Of a DNA stretch of 25,004 nt, positions 1 through 6,842 are shown one piece after another (position 1 is the first letter of the stretch; every line of letters begins with the position of its first letter). The stretch comes from CAZGWE01 sp964529405. Its GTDB lineage: Bacteria; Patescibacteriota; UBA1384; XYA2-FULL-43-10; 1-14-0-10-43-13. Position numbers and translations under genes: made by a program. The stretch is from the NCBI GenBank assembly GCA_964529405.1, contig CAZGWE010000014.1, positions 1 through 25,004 of the forward strand. Direction: 5' to 3'. Under the pieces are notes generated by a model. The model ran no database searches and was not told the DNA's origin. It saw only the letters and a list, made by a program, of their open reading frames with translations.

Positions 1-623
1 GTCCTGGCTTGGTCGGCGATGGCCCGGGTGATAGCCTGACGGATCCACCAAGTGGCATAAGTTGAGAATTTAAAACCCTTTTTGTAATCAAATTTTTCAA
101 CGGCCCGCATTAAGCCGGTGTTGCCTTCCTGGATCAGGTCGAGAAACGACAAACCGCGGCCGATATATTTCTTGGCCAATGAAACAACTAACCGCAGATT
201 AGCTTCGGCTAACCGCTTCTTGGCCAGAATGTCGCCCTTTTCGATTCTCTTGGCCAGCTTGATTTCCTCTTCGGTCGTCAGCAAGGATATCTTGCCGATT
301 TCGCGCAGATACATCCGGACCGAATCGTCGGTCAGTTCGTCCGATTCACCGCGTTTGACTTTCTTAGCTTTTGACTCGGCCAATGTTTGGGCGATAATAC
401 CGCCCCGCTTTTCCTCTTCTTCTTTGAATTCAATGCCTTTTTCGAACATGTAATCAAAGACTTGATCCAAAAGAACCACGTCCGCCTCCGGGTCGGGCAT
501 GGATTGCAAAAGCTCGCGAGCTGAAATATAGCCGTGGATTTTGCCTTTAATCATCAAGCTGTTGATACCGTCGGAAAAAGGCAGCGGCTCTTCTTTTTTG
601 GGTATGAAAATTTTTTTAGCCAT
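1..623 (-). CDS. rpoD: Primary RNA polymerase sigma factor (RpoD/SigA), N-terminal part
   Basis: Housekeeping sigma-70 factor that directs RNA polymerase to -10/-35 promoters. The 207 visible residues run from the ATG at 623 off the left edge. After a short charged N-terminal segment (much shorter than the E. coli region 1.1) comes region 1.2 (around DDSVRMYLREIGKISLLT, residues 98-115). Region 2 follows, with NLRLVVSLAKKYIGRGLSFL, DLIQEGNTGLMRAVEKFDY and the -10-recognition segment FSTYATWWIRQAI. Regions 3 and 4 lie outside the window. An AAGGA ribosome site sits about 8 bases before the ATG. It follows dnaG on the same strand across 187 bp, the usual dnaG-rpoD neighbourhood of the macromolecular-synthesis operon. 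Family assignment is firm. Primary rather than alternative sigma is inferred from region 1.2, the perfect region 2.4 and the dnaG linkage. Confidence 0.96.
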   Translation of the reverse strand, partial: MAKKIFIPKKEEPLPFSDGINSLMIKGKIHGYISARELLQSMPDPEADVVLLDQVFDYMFEKGIEFKEEEEKRGGIIAQTLAESKAKKVKRGESDELTDDSVRMYLREIGKISLLTTEEEIKLAKRIEKGDILAKKRLAEANLRLVVSLAKKYIGRGLSFLDLIQEGNTGLMRAVEKFDYKKGFKFSTYATWWIRQAITRAIADQAR

Positions 624-654
624 CTCTTTGTCCTTTCAGAACAACAAACCCGAG

Positions 655-770
655 TGTCAAAACCCGAAACCATAAATGAACCTTAAACAAATAAATTCCA
701 AAACTTCTTTTGGTTTTTTTGAAAATTTGGATTTGTTTCGAGTTTCGATATTCGAATTTCAGATTTTGTC
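655..770. repeat. Intergenic repeat between dnaG and rpoD (family A, copy 1)
   Basis: The 187-bp dnaG-rpoD gap contains no gene. Its core at 723-761 reads TTTGGATTTGTTTCG, then a short variable piece, then TTTCGATATTCGAATTT. The same two blocks recur at 24022-24063 between pnp and rpsO. The left part (659-676, CGAGTGTCAAAACCCGAAA) is weakly complementary to the core, so the RNA could form a loose stem. It lies inside the putative dnaG-rpoD transcript, so it could act as a processing or attenuation element. That role is inference; the repetition is seen directly. Confidence 0.6.
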
Positions 771-810
771 CGAACGAATGTTTATACTTGCAAATAATAC
801 CACTTTTCAT

Positions 811-2541
811 TTATTTAATCAATCTGGAGAACTCCGCTATCAGCTTCTTGGTTTCTGCCCTGTCGTCCCGCGATTCCGCCTCTTCGATTTTACGGGCAAA
901 ATCGGCTTTTATCTGTTCTCTTTCTTCCCTTTTCAATCTTGCCGCTAAAAATTCTATTTCTGCCTGAAGCGCTTCATTATTATTCAAGTCAAGCTCATCA
1001 CCCAGAACGATCACCAATTGATCCAACAGCCGAGATTCAACCGGATCCAGATTTCTCTTCTCAATCTGGCCGCGCCTGATCATTTCAATAAAACCGGGCG
1101 TATCTTTATGTTTAAGGTCAATGATTCCACTTTTGACTTTCCCTAGTAAAGCAAAATCAAACCAGGCCAGACCCAATATCCTCTCCTCTAAAGTAAGCTC
1201 TCTTCTATGTACGTCCCCTTCGGCTTCTTTCTTTCGTCTCTCCGCATTCTCTGATTTTGTCTTTTGCAAGACATCAACTAGCGACTTTTCAGAGATAGCC
1301 AATTTTTTGGCCAAATATTTAATATAAGATTCTTTTTCAATCTCCGAGTAAGTCATTTTGATAACCGGCAATATTTCCTTGGCTATCTTCTTCTTGGCCA
1401 GCACCGAGAGATCGGGGTCTTTACGGACTAAGAGGTCAATCCAGTATTCAAGCGCCGGTTTGGCTGCCCCAACCGCCTTGGTCCAATTTTCTGGGTCGGA
1501 CTTTATAGCCTCATCCGGGTCCTTAAAGGGCGGAGGCACTGCAATAATTTTGGCGCTAACATCGTTTCTAAGAGCTAATGCGACCGCTTTTTTCATAGCA
1601 GCTTGTCCGGCGTCATCCGTATCAAAGCAAAAAGCGATTTCGGCAGTATAGCGAGTTAAGATTTTTAACTGCCCTTCCGTCAAGGCCGTACCGGAAGAAG
1701 CAACGACATTTTGAAAACCAGCTTGATGGCAAGCAATAACATCCATATTGCCCTCAACCACAATTGCCAAGCCGGACTCCCGAAAAGCTAATTTTGCTTT
1801 ATCCAAGCCGTAAAGAATATTGCCCTTGGTGTAAATAGGCGACTCGGCGGAATTGACGTATTTTGCTTCCTTGGCAGTTGGGTCGAGCACCCGCGAAGTA
1901 AAAGCAATGGTTGCGCCCATAATGTTATTGATCGGAAAGATAATGCGGCCGCGAAAACGGTCGTAAAAACTGCCTTTTTCGCTTCTGATGGCCACGCCGG
2001 CCTGCCAAGCCTCATCTTCCTTGTAACCTTCGGATTTCAAGAATTTCAGCAACAAATCCCAAGAGTCGGGAGCGTAACCGATCTCAAACCGGTTGATTGT
2101 TGCTTCGCTCAAACCCCGCTGCTCCAGATAGCTTCTTGCCTTGGCTGCCTTGGGATGTTCGACTAAGATTTTATGGAAAAGTTTTTTGGCCCAATCGTTG
2201 ATTTCGTAAAGCCTGGTTTTTTTATCGGCCTTGTGTTCGGTGTTGCCGTATCTGACATTCTGGCGTTCCAGTTTCACTCCGGCCCGATCCGCCAAAATCT
2301 TGAGCGCGTTATAAAAATCCAGGCCTTCGATCTTTTCGATGAAAGTGAAAACGTCGCCGCCTTCATTACAACCGAAACATCTGAATGTCTGACGCTCAGG
2401 CGAAACCATAAAAGAGGGCGACTTCTCATTGTGAAACGGACAGTTCGCCTTCATGTTAGTTCCGGCCCGCTTCAGAGTCAGGTAACCGGATACAACCTCA
2501 ACGATATCGAGGCGTTGTTTTATTTCCTGGACTTCATCCAT
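811..2541 (-). CDS. dnaG: DNA primase DnaG
   Basis: Synthesises RNA primers at the replication fork together with the DnaB helicase. The CHC2 zinc finger is complete: Cys34, His37, Cys55 and Cys58 (CPFHNEKSPSF...FRCFGCNEGGDVF). The catalytic core follows, then a Toprim domain with the metal-binding motif EGNMD (Glu263, Asp267) and the later CFDTDDAG acidic motif. The C-terminal part beyond about residue 430 is helical, charged and poorly conserved, as expected for a helicase-binding domain. At 576 aa it has normal bacterial length. The ATG at 2541 lies 27 bp after the DUF2130 stop codon with only a weak GGA upstream, so translation may partly depend on the upstream gene. rpoD follows downstream. 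Confidence 0.97.
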   Translation of the reverse strand: MDEVQEIKQRLDIVEVVSGYLTLKRAGTNMKANCPFHNEKSPSFMVSPERQTFRCFGCNEGGDVFTFIEKIEGLDFYNALKILADRAGVKLERQNVRYGNTEHKADKKTRLYEINDWAKKLFHKILVEHPKAAKARSYLEQRGLSEATINRFEIGYAPDSWDLLLKFLKSEGYKEDEAWQAGVAIRSEKGSFYDRFRGRIIFPINNIMGATIAFTSRVLDPTAKEAKYVNSAESPIYTKGNILYGLDKAKLAFRESGLAIVVEGNMDVIACHQAGFQNVVASSGTALTEGQLKILTRYTAEIAFCFDTDDAGQAAMKKAVALALRNDVSAKIIAVPPPFKDPDEAIKSDPENWTKAVGAAKPALEYWIDLLVRKDPDLSVLAKKKIAKEILPVIKMTYSEIEKESYIKYLAKKLAISEKSLVDVLQKTKSENAERRKKEAEGDVHRRELTLEERILGLAWFDFALLGKVKSGIIDLKHKDTPGFIEMIRRGQIEKRNLDPVESRLLDQLVIVLGDELDLNNNEALQAEIEFLAARLKREEREQIKADFARKIEEAESRDDRAETKKLIAEFSRLIK

Positions 2542-2568
2542 TCAATTCCAAATTCTAGATATTAGTAT

Positions 2569-3972
2569 TTAGAACAACGACTGCGCCGCCCCCTTCTCTT
2601 TTTTCGGTTCCGGTGCTTCGACTTCGACAATTTCTTCGATGGTTTCCTCTCCTATTATACTCTCTTCCGGAAGATCCCCGACTAGATCGGGGATGGCAGA
2701 GGAAAAGGGTGTCATTCCCGCATCATCGCTTGTCATTCTCGCGGAGGCGGGAATCTTTTCCGCTTCAACGATGACACCTTCCAGCTCTTCTTCCCCTGAC
2801 GGCAACTCTAAACTTTTAATTTGAGGCAATGCCCGGCCGGCAATGCCCTGCATATCGCCATACATGCCAACCATATTAGATGCAACTCGATCAATCTGCT
2901 TTTCGCGCTCTGCCCAGATTTTAGTAAGAGCCCGTTTTTCTTTTTCCAGCACATCCCTCATAGCGACTGATGATTCGACAATGGCTTCAACCCGGCCTCT
3001 GAATTCCGGACCACAAAGGTAATTGTAGATTACCTCTTTCTTCTCGCTCTTACCCTCTTCCAGAGCTTTGGCACTGGCTAATTTGATGATCTGAAAACGT
3101 AAAATTCTGGCCAAATTAAGCGCTGCCTCGGGAGTTGAGACATAAATGCCGTCGTGAAAACCAAAATGAACGATTGCCTGCGGCAAGACAAGTGAAACCA
3201 AAATGGCAATCTCCGACTTTACCTTACGCTGATCATCTTTAAGTTTTTGAACCCAACCCTCCGTCCAGGCCTTGGTCCGCTTTGACTCCCAAACAATCGA
3301 GCCGCAAAACCGGCCGTGCTGGTCACGAACATTTTGAATAATATCGGCACCGTTTATGCCTTTGGGCACCGGTTCGATCAGGTCGGTTGGAAATTCCGAT
3401 TTCAAAGCCTCTTCGAGCTCCAGCTCCAAAACCTCGCCTTGCGTTTGCTGCGAACCCTGCTCAAGTTTCCGCTTAACATCATCATAGGACTTCTTCATGT
3501 CCTCAAATCGCTTCTGCCACTCGGCTTCTTTTAAACGATGCTCCTCATCAGCCTTTTTTGATGCTTCTTCTCTGATTTTTGCCCGCTCTTCATCCAGCTG
3601 GCGCTGTTTCTCGAGTTCAAAAGCCTTACGATCCTCCTCAAGCCGGACCTTCTCCTTGCGCAATTTTAATTCAACAGCTTCTGCTTCCTCGCGTTTCTTT
3701 TTCTGAAGCTCTAATTCTTCCTTCAGCAATTCTAGTTCTTTTTCCCTCTTCGCACTTTCCTCTCTAACTTTTTCACTTTCAACTTTCAACTTTTCATCAG
3801 CCTTGTTTAAGGCAAGTCCCCACATCTTTTTCTTTTCAATCTCAAGTTTTTGTTTACTCTCTTCTTCTAACTGAGCTCTAAACTTTGATTCGATCTGCTG
3901 CGAGAGCGCATCATCAACTGAGACTGGCTGATTGCAGTTCGGACATGTAATTTTTATTTTAGATTCTTCCAT
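2569..3972 (-). CDS. DUF2130 family protein: CxxC motif, coiled coil and PD-(D/E)XK-like nuclease domain
   Basis: 467 aa. The N-terminus carries a single CPNC knuckle (Cys10, Cys13). Residues about 30-175 are a long Glu/Lys/Arg-rich coiled coil. The conserved DUF2130 domain follows (about 185-370), with GADIIQNVRD and SIVWESKRTKAWTEGWVQKL. That pattern of Asp, then Glu-x-Lys, fits the PD-(D/E)XK nuclease fold assigned to this family. The physiological role is not known to me. The ATG at 3972 has a strong GGAGGG site a few bases upstream. The gene stands 27 bp upstream of dnaG, so it is probably cotranscribed with dnaG and rpoD, suggesting a DNA-related job. Residues about 404-437 in the C-terminal tail are encoded by a palindromic repeat and are probably dispensable. 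The extreme C-terminus (KKEKGAAQSLF) is short and basic. Confidence 0.85.
   Translation of the reverse strand: MEESKIKITCPNCNQPVSVDDALSQQIESKFRAQLEEESKQKLEIEKKKMWGLALNKADEKLKVESEKVREESAKREKELELLKEELELQKKKREEAEAVELKLRKEKVRLEEDRKAFELEKQRQLDEERAKIREEASKKADEEHRLKEAEWQKRFEDMKKSYDDVKRKLEQGSQQTQGEVLELELEEALKSEFPTDLIEPVPKGINGADIIQNVRDQHGRFCGSIVWESKRTKAWTEGWVQKLKDDQRKVKSEIAILVSLVLPQAIVHFGFHDGIYVSTPEAALNLARILRFQIIKLASAKALEEGKSEKKEVIYNYLCGPEFRGRVEAIVESSVAMRDVLEKEKRALTKIWAEREKQIDRVASNMVGMYGDMQGIAGRALPQIKSLELPSGEEELEGVIVEAEKIPASARMTSDDAGMTPFSSAIPDLVGDLPEESIIGEETIEEIVEVEAPEPKKEKGAAQSLF
2674..2755. repeat. Palindromic repeat embedded in frame in the DUF2130 gene
   Basis: Two hairpins lie inside the coding sequence. 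The first is ATCCCCGA (2674-2681), a 5-base loop, then TCGGGGAT (2687-2694), a perfect 8-bp stem. The second is ATTCTCGC (2735-2742), loop GGAG, then GCGGGAAT (2747-2754), with one G-T pair. A second GTCATTCCCGC copy sits at 2711-2721. GTCATTCCCGC and GCGGGAATC ends are typical of intergenic REP-like repeats in many bacteria. Here they are translated as IPASARMT and SAIPDLVGD without breaking the frame. Confidence 0.75.
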
Positions 3973-3995
3973 ATTCCCTCCATCACCATCCCTTT

Positions 3996-4027
3996 CTCCC
4001 CTCCGCCGACTGGTGGATCAAGGGGAG
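3996..4027 (-). promoter_or_regulatory. Stem-loop in the probable 5' leader of the DUF2130-dnaG-rpoD unit
   Basis: CTCCCCT (3996-4002) pairs with AGGGGAG (4021-4027). CCGCC (4003-4007) pairs with GGTGG (4012-4016, one G-T) around loop GACT, leaving an ATCA bulge. It lies 24 bases before the DUF2130 ATG, next to the GGAGGG ribosome site. The sequence also resembles widespread CCCCTCC/GGGGAGG intergenic repeats. The fold is seen; a regulatory role is inference. The stretch 4030-4140 to its left holds an AT-rich ATTCGCAACATTCGCATTATG repeat-like tract and nothing coding. Confidence 0.4.
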
Positions 4028-4143
4028 GTTAGGTGGGGTTACATTCATAGTATTCGCAACATTCGCATTATGTTTAACAATATAACAATTATCCGCAATC
4101 AACAATCGCTCGCTCACCGAGGCAAGATTACCCTTTAAGTCGC

Positions 4144-4210
4144 CCTCTTTCCAACAATCCCTCCGCTGCCTGAGAGAAGGCTAAGTGGAGTGCGAGAGGA
4201 AGATTGAAAG
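4144..4210. other. Structured non-coding segment in the divergent intergenic region
   Basis: The 443-bp gap between DUF2130 (minus) and the lipoprotein (plus) has no gene. Its best structure is CTCCGCT (4161-4167) plus GCCT (4168-4171), loop GAGAGA, then AGGC (4178-4181), TA, AGTGGAG (4184-4190). An outer helix pairs CAATC (4155-4159) with GATTG (4202-4206) and TTTC (4148-4151) with GAAA (4206-4209). It could be a terminator, a leader element or a repeat. I do not recognise it as a known RNA family such as SRP RNA, tmRNA or RNase P RNA. Confidence 0.35.
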
Positions 4211-4298
4211 GTATTTGGTTCTCCCGCTTTTCAAGAGCTTACCCCCGGCCTCTTTTTTAATTTGATAATTTCCTGGCGCTAATTACGGCGCTTGGTCA

Positions 4299-4326
4299 TT
4301 GACTTATTTGATAATTATGATATGAT
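4299..4326 (+). promoter_or_regulatory. Sigma-70-type promoter of the lipoprotein gene
   Basis: TTGACT at 4299-4304 and TATGAT at 4321-4326 are separated by 16 bp, in a strongly AT-rich segment. Transcription would start near 4333, giving a leader of about 83 bases before the ATG at 4416. Confidence 0.65.
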
Positions 4327-4341
4327 ACGCATACCTTTTGG

Positions 4342-4404
4342 GAGCGTAAGCTCACCACTAGGAGCAATCATGGGGCATATGCCCCAACAAGTTCAAGTGG
4401 AGGG
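4342..4404 (+). promoter_or_regulatory. Structured mRNA leader that could sequester the ribosome binding site
   Basis: A small hairpin GAGC-GTAA-GCTC (4342-4353) is followed by CCACT (4355-4359), which can pair with AGTGG (4396-4400). That pairing encloses the perfect palindrome GGGGCATATGCCCC (4372-4385). AGTGG overlaps the start of the GGAGGGAG Shine-Dalgarno element (4399-4406), so the closed form would partly block initiation. It matches no riboswitch consensus I know. The base pairing is seen; regulation is inference. Confidence 0.4.
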
Positions 4405-4415
4405 AGACCACACAG

Positions 4416-5648
4416 ATGTTCCGAACGATCGTGGTTGTTCTGGCCGTCATCACGCTCGGCGGATGCAGCACTCAGTCCCATCCTTCCAAGATGAGGACCG
4501 GCGTATGGATCACCGACTTGTCCCTTTGTGAGGGGGGCAATGTCGAGCAGATCGCCAACAAAGCCAAGGAAGCCGGATTGAGTTACATCATTGTCCGGAC
4601 TCACAGCCTGTGGGAGAAGCGCCCGGGCAGAAAAAGTACCTGCGCCGATAAGGCGAAGTGGTACTGGACCTGCCCCGAGGAGCTCTTTCGAGAGCTGCTC
4701 GATGCCTGCCATCGCGAGGGCATCAAAGTCTACTCCTGGAGTTATATCTATGGAACTCCAGGCAAGGAAAATATCGAGGTCGCGATGGTCAAGCAGGCGC
4801 TCGACGCAGGCGTTGACGGCTACGTCGCCAACGTCGAGATCGAGCTCGCCTTGCAAGACCGCTACGACACGGCGGCGCAAATCTGCGAGCGAATCGGCGA
4901 ATACGTCGAGGAAAGATATCCCCATATCTTTACCTCGTACTCGACCTTCGCTCGTATCGGCCCCCGTACTGCCGGCTACACCTTCCCCGCCATCCACTTT
5001 TCCCGCGTTTTCCAGACGGTGATGCCTCAGACCTACTGGGCCACCTTCAATGGCAAGCGCGGCCGGAGTGGGCCATGGAAACCGGACTTCACCGTCCGGG
5101 AAATAGACCGTCAGTGGCGCGAGCGTTATGACCGCTGGCGAGAGCTCGACAAAAGCGATCCCAAGGATCGCGTCAGCGCCATCCGGCCGCTGATCCATAC
5201 AGGCCAGGCCTACGCCAAGGACAACACCGAGGCTAGGTACATCCCCCGGAATGACCTCAAGCTGTTCCTCAACACCGTGCGTGCGGAGGGACACGCCGAG
5301 GTCAATGTCTGGCGGTGGGATTTGATGGGGAAAGAACATTGGGAGACTCTTCGCGAGTTTTCCCAACTCGCTCCCCTCAAGCCCGGTTCGCTGCAAATCG
5401 AGCGGGGTCTTCCGGCCCGAACGTGGCACTGGATCTGGAGCCACAAGCTCTGGATCGGCCTGATTCTCTGGGCTCTTCTAGCACTGCTCACCGACATGGT
5501 GGCGGTCTGGAGGTTCCCGAGTAAGGGCGACCGGTCCACCATTTGTGTCATCTCGCTGATCACCATCTTCTTGTGGTGGCTGGCGATTCCGGGCATTGCC
5601 GTGATTCTCGTCTTCTTCCGCCTCAAGAAGAAACGGGGGTCCGGCTAG
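4416..5648 (+). CDS. Lipoprotein with TIM-barrel glycoside-hydrolase-like domain and C-terminal membrane helices
   Basis: 410 aa. The N-terminus is a lipoprotein signal, MFRTIVVVLAVITLGGCSTQ, with lipobox LGGC and acylated Cys17. Residues about 28-310 look like a (beta/alpha)8 barrel, with strand motifs TGVWITDLSL, GLSYIIVRTHSLW, IKVYSWSYIYG, VDGYVANVEIEL and QTVMPQTYWATFNGK. This pattern recalls uncharacterised glycoside-hydrolase-like proteins of the DUF4015 type. VANVEIEL and MPQTYW would be near the active site, but the substrate is unknown. Two hydrophobic helices (about 346-365 and 377-401) and a KKKRGSG tail follow, an unusual topology for a lipoprotein. The start is fixed by GGAGGGAG at 4399-4406. 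GC content is much higher than in flanking genes (38 of 60 bases at 4801-4860 versus 22 of 60 at 5881-5940), which suggests horizontal origin. It has its own promoter and terminator. Confidence 0.7.
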   Translation: MFRTIVVVLAVITLGGCSTQSHPSKMRTGVWITDLSLCEGGNVEQIANKAKEAGLSYIIVRTHSLWEKRPGRKSTCADKAKWYWTCPEELFRELLDACHREGIKVYSWSYIYGTPGKENIEVAMVKQALDAGVDGYVANVEIELALQDRYDTAAQICERIGEYVEERYPHIFTSYSTFARIGPRTAGYTFPAIHFSRVFQTVMPQTYWATFNGKRGRSGPWKPDFTVREIDRQWRERYDRWRELDKSDPKDRVSAIRPLIHTGQAYAKDNTEARYIPRNDLKLFLNTVRAEGHAEVNVWRWDLMGKEHWETLREFSQLAPLKPGSLQIERGLPARTWHWIWSHKLWIGLILWALLALLTDMVAVWRFPSKGDRSTICVISLITIFLWWLAIPGIAVILVFFRLKKKRGSG

Positions 5649-5666
5649 AAAGTGAGGGTTCCGTAC

Positions 5667-5719
5667 GCGGGCTCGCAGCACCAAACGTCTTCAGACGCAC
5701 GGTGCGGAGCCCGCTTTTT
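5667..5719 (+). terminator. Rho-independent terminator after the lipoprotein gene
   Basis: GCGGGCT (5667-5673) pairs with AGCCCGC (5708-5714), and GCACC (5678-5682) pairs with GGTGC (5701-5705). A small GTCT-TC-AGAC hairpin sits inside the loop, and TTTTT follows at 5715-5719. It begins 19 bases after the stop codon and is GC-rich like the gene it follows. Confidence 0.8.
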
Positions 5720-5732
5720 CATTTCATCAGCC

Positions 5733-5761
5733 TTTCATTTGAACTCAAAATCTGGTATAGT
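5733..5761 (+). promoter_or_regulatory. Candidate promoter of the GIY-YIG gene and tRNA-Ser
   Basis: A TATAGT -10 box (5756-5761) has a weak TTTCAT -35 (5733-5738) at 17 bp spacing. The predicted start near 5768 gives a short leader before the ATG at 5790. No good ribosome site is visible before that ATG. Confidence 0.4.
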
Positions 5762-5789
5762 TTTTGTGTTGTAAGATCGCAAAATCACC

Positions 5790-6077
5790 ATGGCATACTA
5801 TGTTTATATGTTAGAAAACGCGTCAGCCAACCGGCACTATATCGGCTTCACCACCGATATCGAAAGAAGGGTGACTGAGCACAACAATGGAAACACAAAA
5901 TCAACCAGACCGTTTGGACACTGGAAATGTATTTATCTTGAAGAGTTTAATGATAAAAGTGAGGCATACAAGCGAGAATGGTATCTGAAACACAAAAAAG
6001 GTTATAAAGAAAAGATAGAGATAATAAAAAAATTCGGAGCCAACGTCAAAGAAGTTGGTCTAAGGAAGGATGACTGA
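5790..6077 (+). CDS. GIY-YIG domain endonuclease-like protein (UPF0213/YhbQ type)
   Basis: 95 aa, essentially one GIY-YIG domain. The YVY of the first motif is at residues 4-6 (AYYVYMLEN) and YIG at 17-19 (RHYIGFTTDIERRVTEHNNG). Arg27 and the EHN at 30-32 follow, with the conserved glutamate region at 51-52. The KREWYLKHKKG segment near residue 71 is typical of these stand-alone proteins. The family cuts DNA; members of this short subgroup are common in small genomes and lack a well-defined role. The ATG at 5790 lacks a clear ribosome site. The last 14 bases of the gene, including its TGA, are also the 5' end of the tRNA-Ser gene. The lysine-rich, AT-rich composition differs sharply from the lipoprotein gene upstream. 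Confidence 0.88.
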   Translation: MAYYVYMLENASANRHYIGFTTDIERRVTEHNNGNTKSTRPFGHWKCIYLEEFNDKSEAYKREWYLKHKKGYKEKIEIIKKFGANVKEVGLRKDD

Positions 6078-6153
6078 GCGGCCGAAAGTGCACGATTGGA
6101 AATCGTGTGTACGAGCAATCGTACCGTGGGTTCGAATCCCACTCCTTCCGCCA
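6064..6153 (+). tRNA. tRNA-Ser (anticodon GGA)
   Basis: 90 nt. The acceptor stem is GGAAGGA (6064-6070) with TCCTTCC (6143-6149), then discriminator G and an encoded CCA (6151-6153). The D stem is ACT/AGT, and the anticodon stem is CACGA/TCGTG with loop TTGGAAA, giving anticodon GGA for UCC and UCU codons. The long variable arm GTACGA-GCAA-TCGTAC marks a class II serine tRNA. The T arm is GTGGG-TTCGAAT-CCCAC. Its 5' end lies inside the GIY-YIG coding region, so it is probably processed from a shared transcript. The Nudix gene starts 17 bases after the CCA. Confidence 0.97.
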
Positions 6154-6170
6154 ATACCAAAGGATTTATA

Positions 6171-6680
6171 GTGAACGAAAACAGTAAAATTATCTGCAGG
6201 GATGTTTACGGAAAGGAATACGAAACCACCCTTGATTCCCTTTCTTTTCGTCCGGCTGTTTACGGAATCATAGTCAAAGATGCTAAGATTCTCCTCTCCC
6301 GACAGGACGATGGCTATGATTTTCCCGGCGGCGGCATTGAGCTGGGTGAATCAATCGAGAACGCACTGATTAGAGAAGTGAAAGAGGAAACAGGGCTCGA
6401 TGTCAAAGTTGGCAAACTCCTAACCTGCCAGGATTCATTTTTCAAGTTCCGAAACCAAGAGAGATACGTCCATTCCATATTGCTTTATCATTTGTGCGAA
6501 ATTACCGGCGGAAATATTTCAATCGATCTCTTAACTCCAGCCGAAAAGGAGTATGTTAAAGAACCAGAGTGGCTAAGCTTTGCTGAAGCAAAGAAAGCAA
6601 AGTTCTATAATGCAATTGATAATGTCAAATTACTAAAAGAAATTGAAAAAATTACACCAAATAAATACGTTTGCTGCTAA
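6171..6680 (+). CDS. Nudix hydrolase
   Basis: 169 aa from the GTG at 6171, chosen because AAAGGA lies about 6 bases upstream and any earlier start would fall within the tRNA. Nudix proteins hydrolyse a nucleoside diphosphate linked to another group. The box is canonical at residues 54-76 (G-x5-E-x7-REVKEETGL), giving the metal-binding Glu69, Glu72 and Glu73. The lead-in AVYGIIVKDAKILLSRQDDGYDFPGG is the usual first strand and loop. The C-terminal region (EYVKEPEWLSFAEAKKAKF) matches the usual end of the fold. The substrate cannot be read from the sequence. It probably shares a transcript with tRNA-Ser. Confidence 0.9.
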   Translation: MNENSKIICRDVYGKEYETTLDSLSFRPAVYGIIVKDAKILLSRQDDGYDFPGGGIELGESIENALIREVKEETGLDVKVGKLLTCQDSFFKFRNQERYVHSILLYHLCEITGGNISIDLLTPAEKEYVKEPEWLSFAEAKKAKFYNAIDNVKLLKEIEKITPNKYVCC

Positions 6681-6708
6681 TTAATTTCTTCTCTGATCCC
6701 CAAGTAAT

Positions 6709-6818
6709 CTGTCATTTCGACCCAATCAAACTGTTTGGAGACGAGAGATCTTCCGCTCAATCAGATATCAATTTGTATATTTCTCTCCTTGGAAGCCCCC
6801 AATGGATCGAGATGGCAG
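6709..6818. repeat. MITE-like inverted-repeat element between the two Nudix genes
   Basis: The ends CTGTCATTTCGACCC (6709-6723) and GGATCGAGATGGCAG (6804-6818) are inverted repeats with 12 of 15 matches. A CTTCC...GGAAG pair is nested inside. GTCATTTCGACC is a recurring end of short intergenic repeats in many bacteria. It is about 110 bp with no open frame, so any mobility would depend on a transposase elsewhere. A four-base TAAT flanks both sides loosely (6706-6709 and 6823-6826), which is too weak to call a target duplication. Confidence 0.5.
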
Positions 6819-6842
6819 CTCACTAATTAATACGAAACGTAA

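Noticed and set aside
4368..5444. Long open frame (358 codons) on the minus strand opposite the lipoprotein gene
   Set aside because: A by-product of high GC in the sense gene. The sense frame has a lipobox, ribosome site, promoter and terminator; the antisense frame has none.
6064..6153. Attachment site for an integrated element at tRNA-Ser
   Set aside because: No integrase gene and no second copy of the tRNA 3' end was seen between 6153 and 10950.
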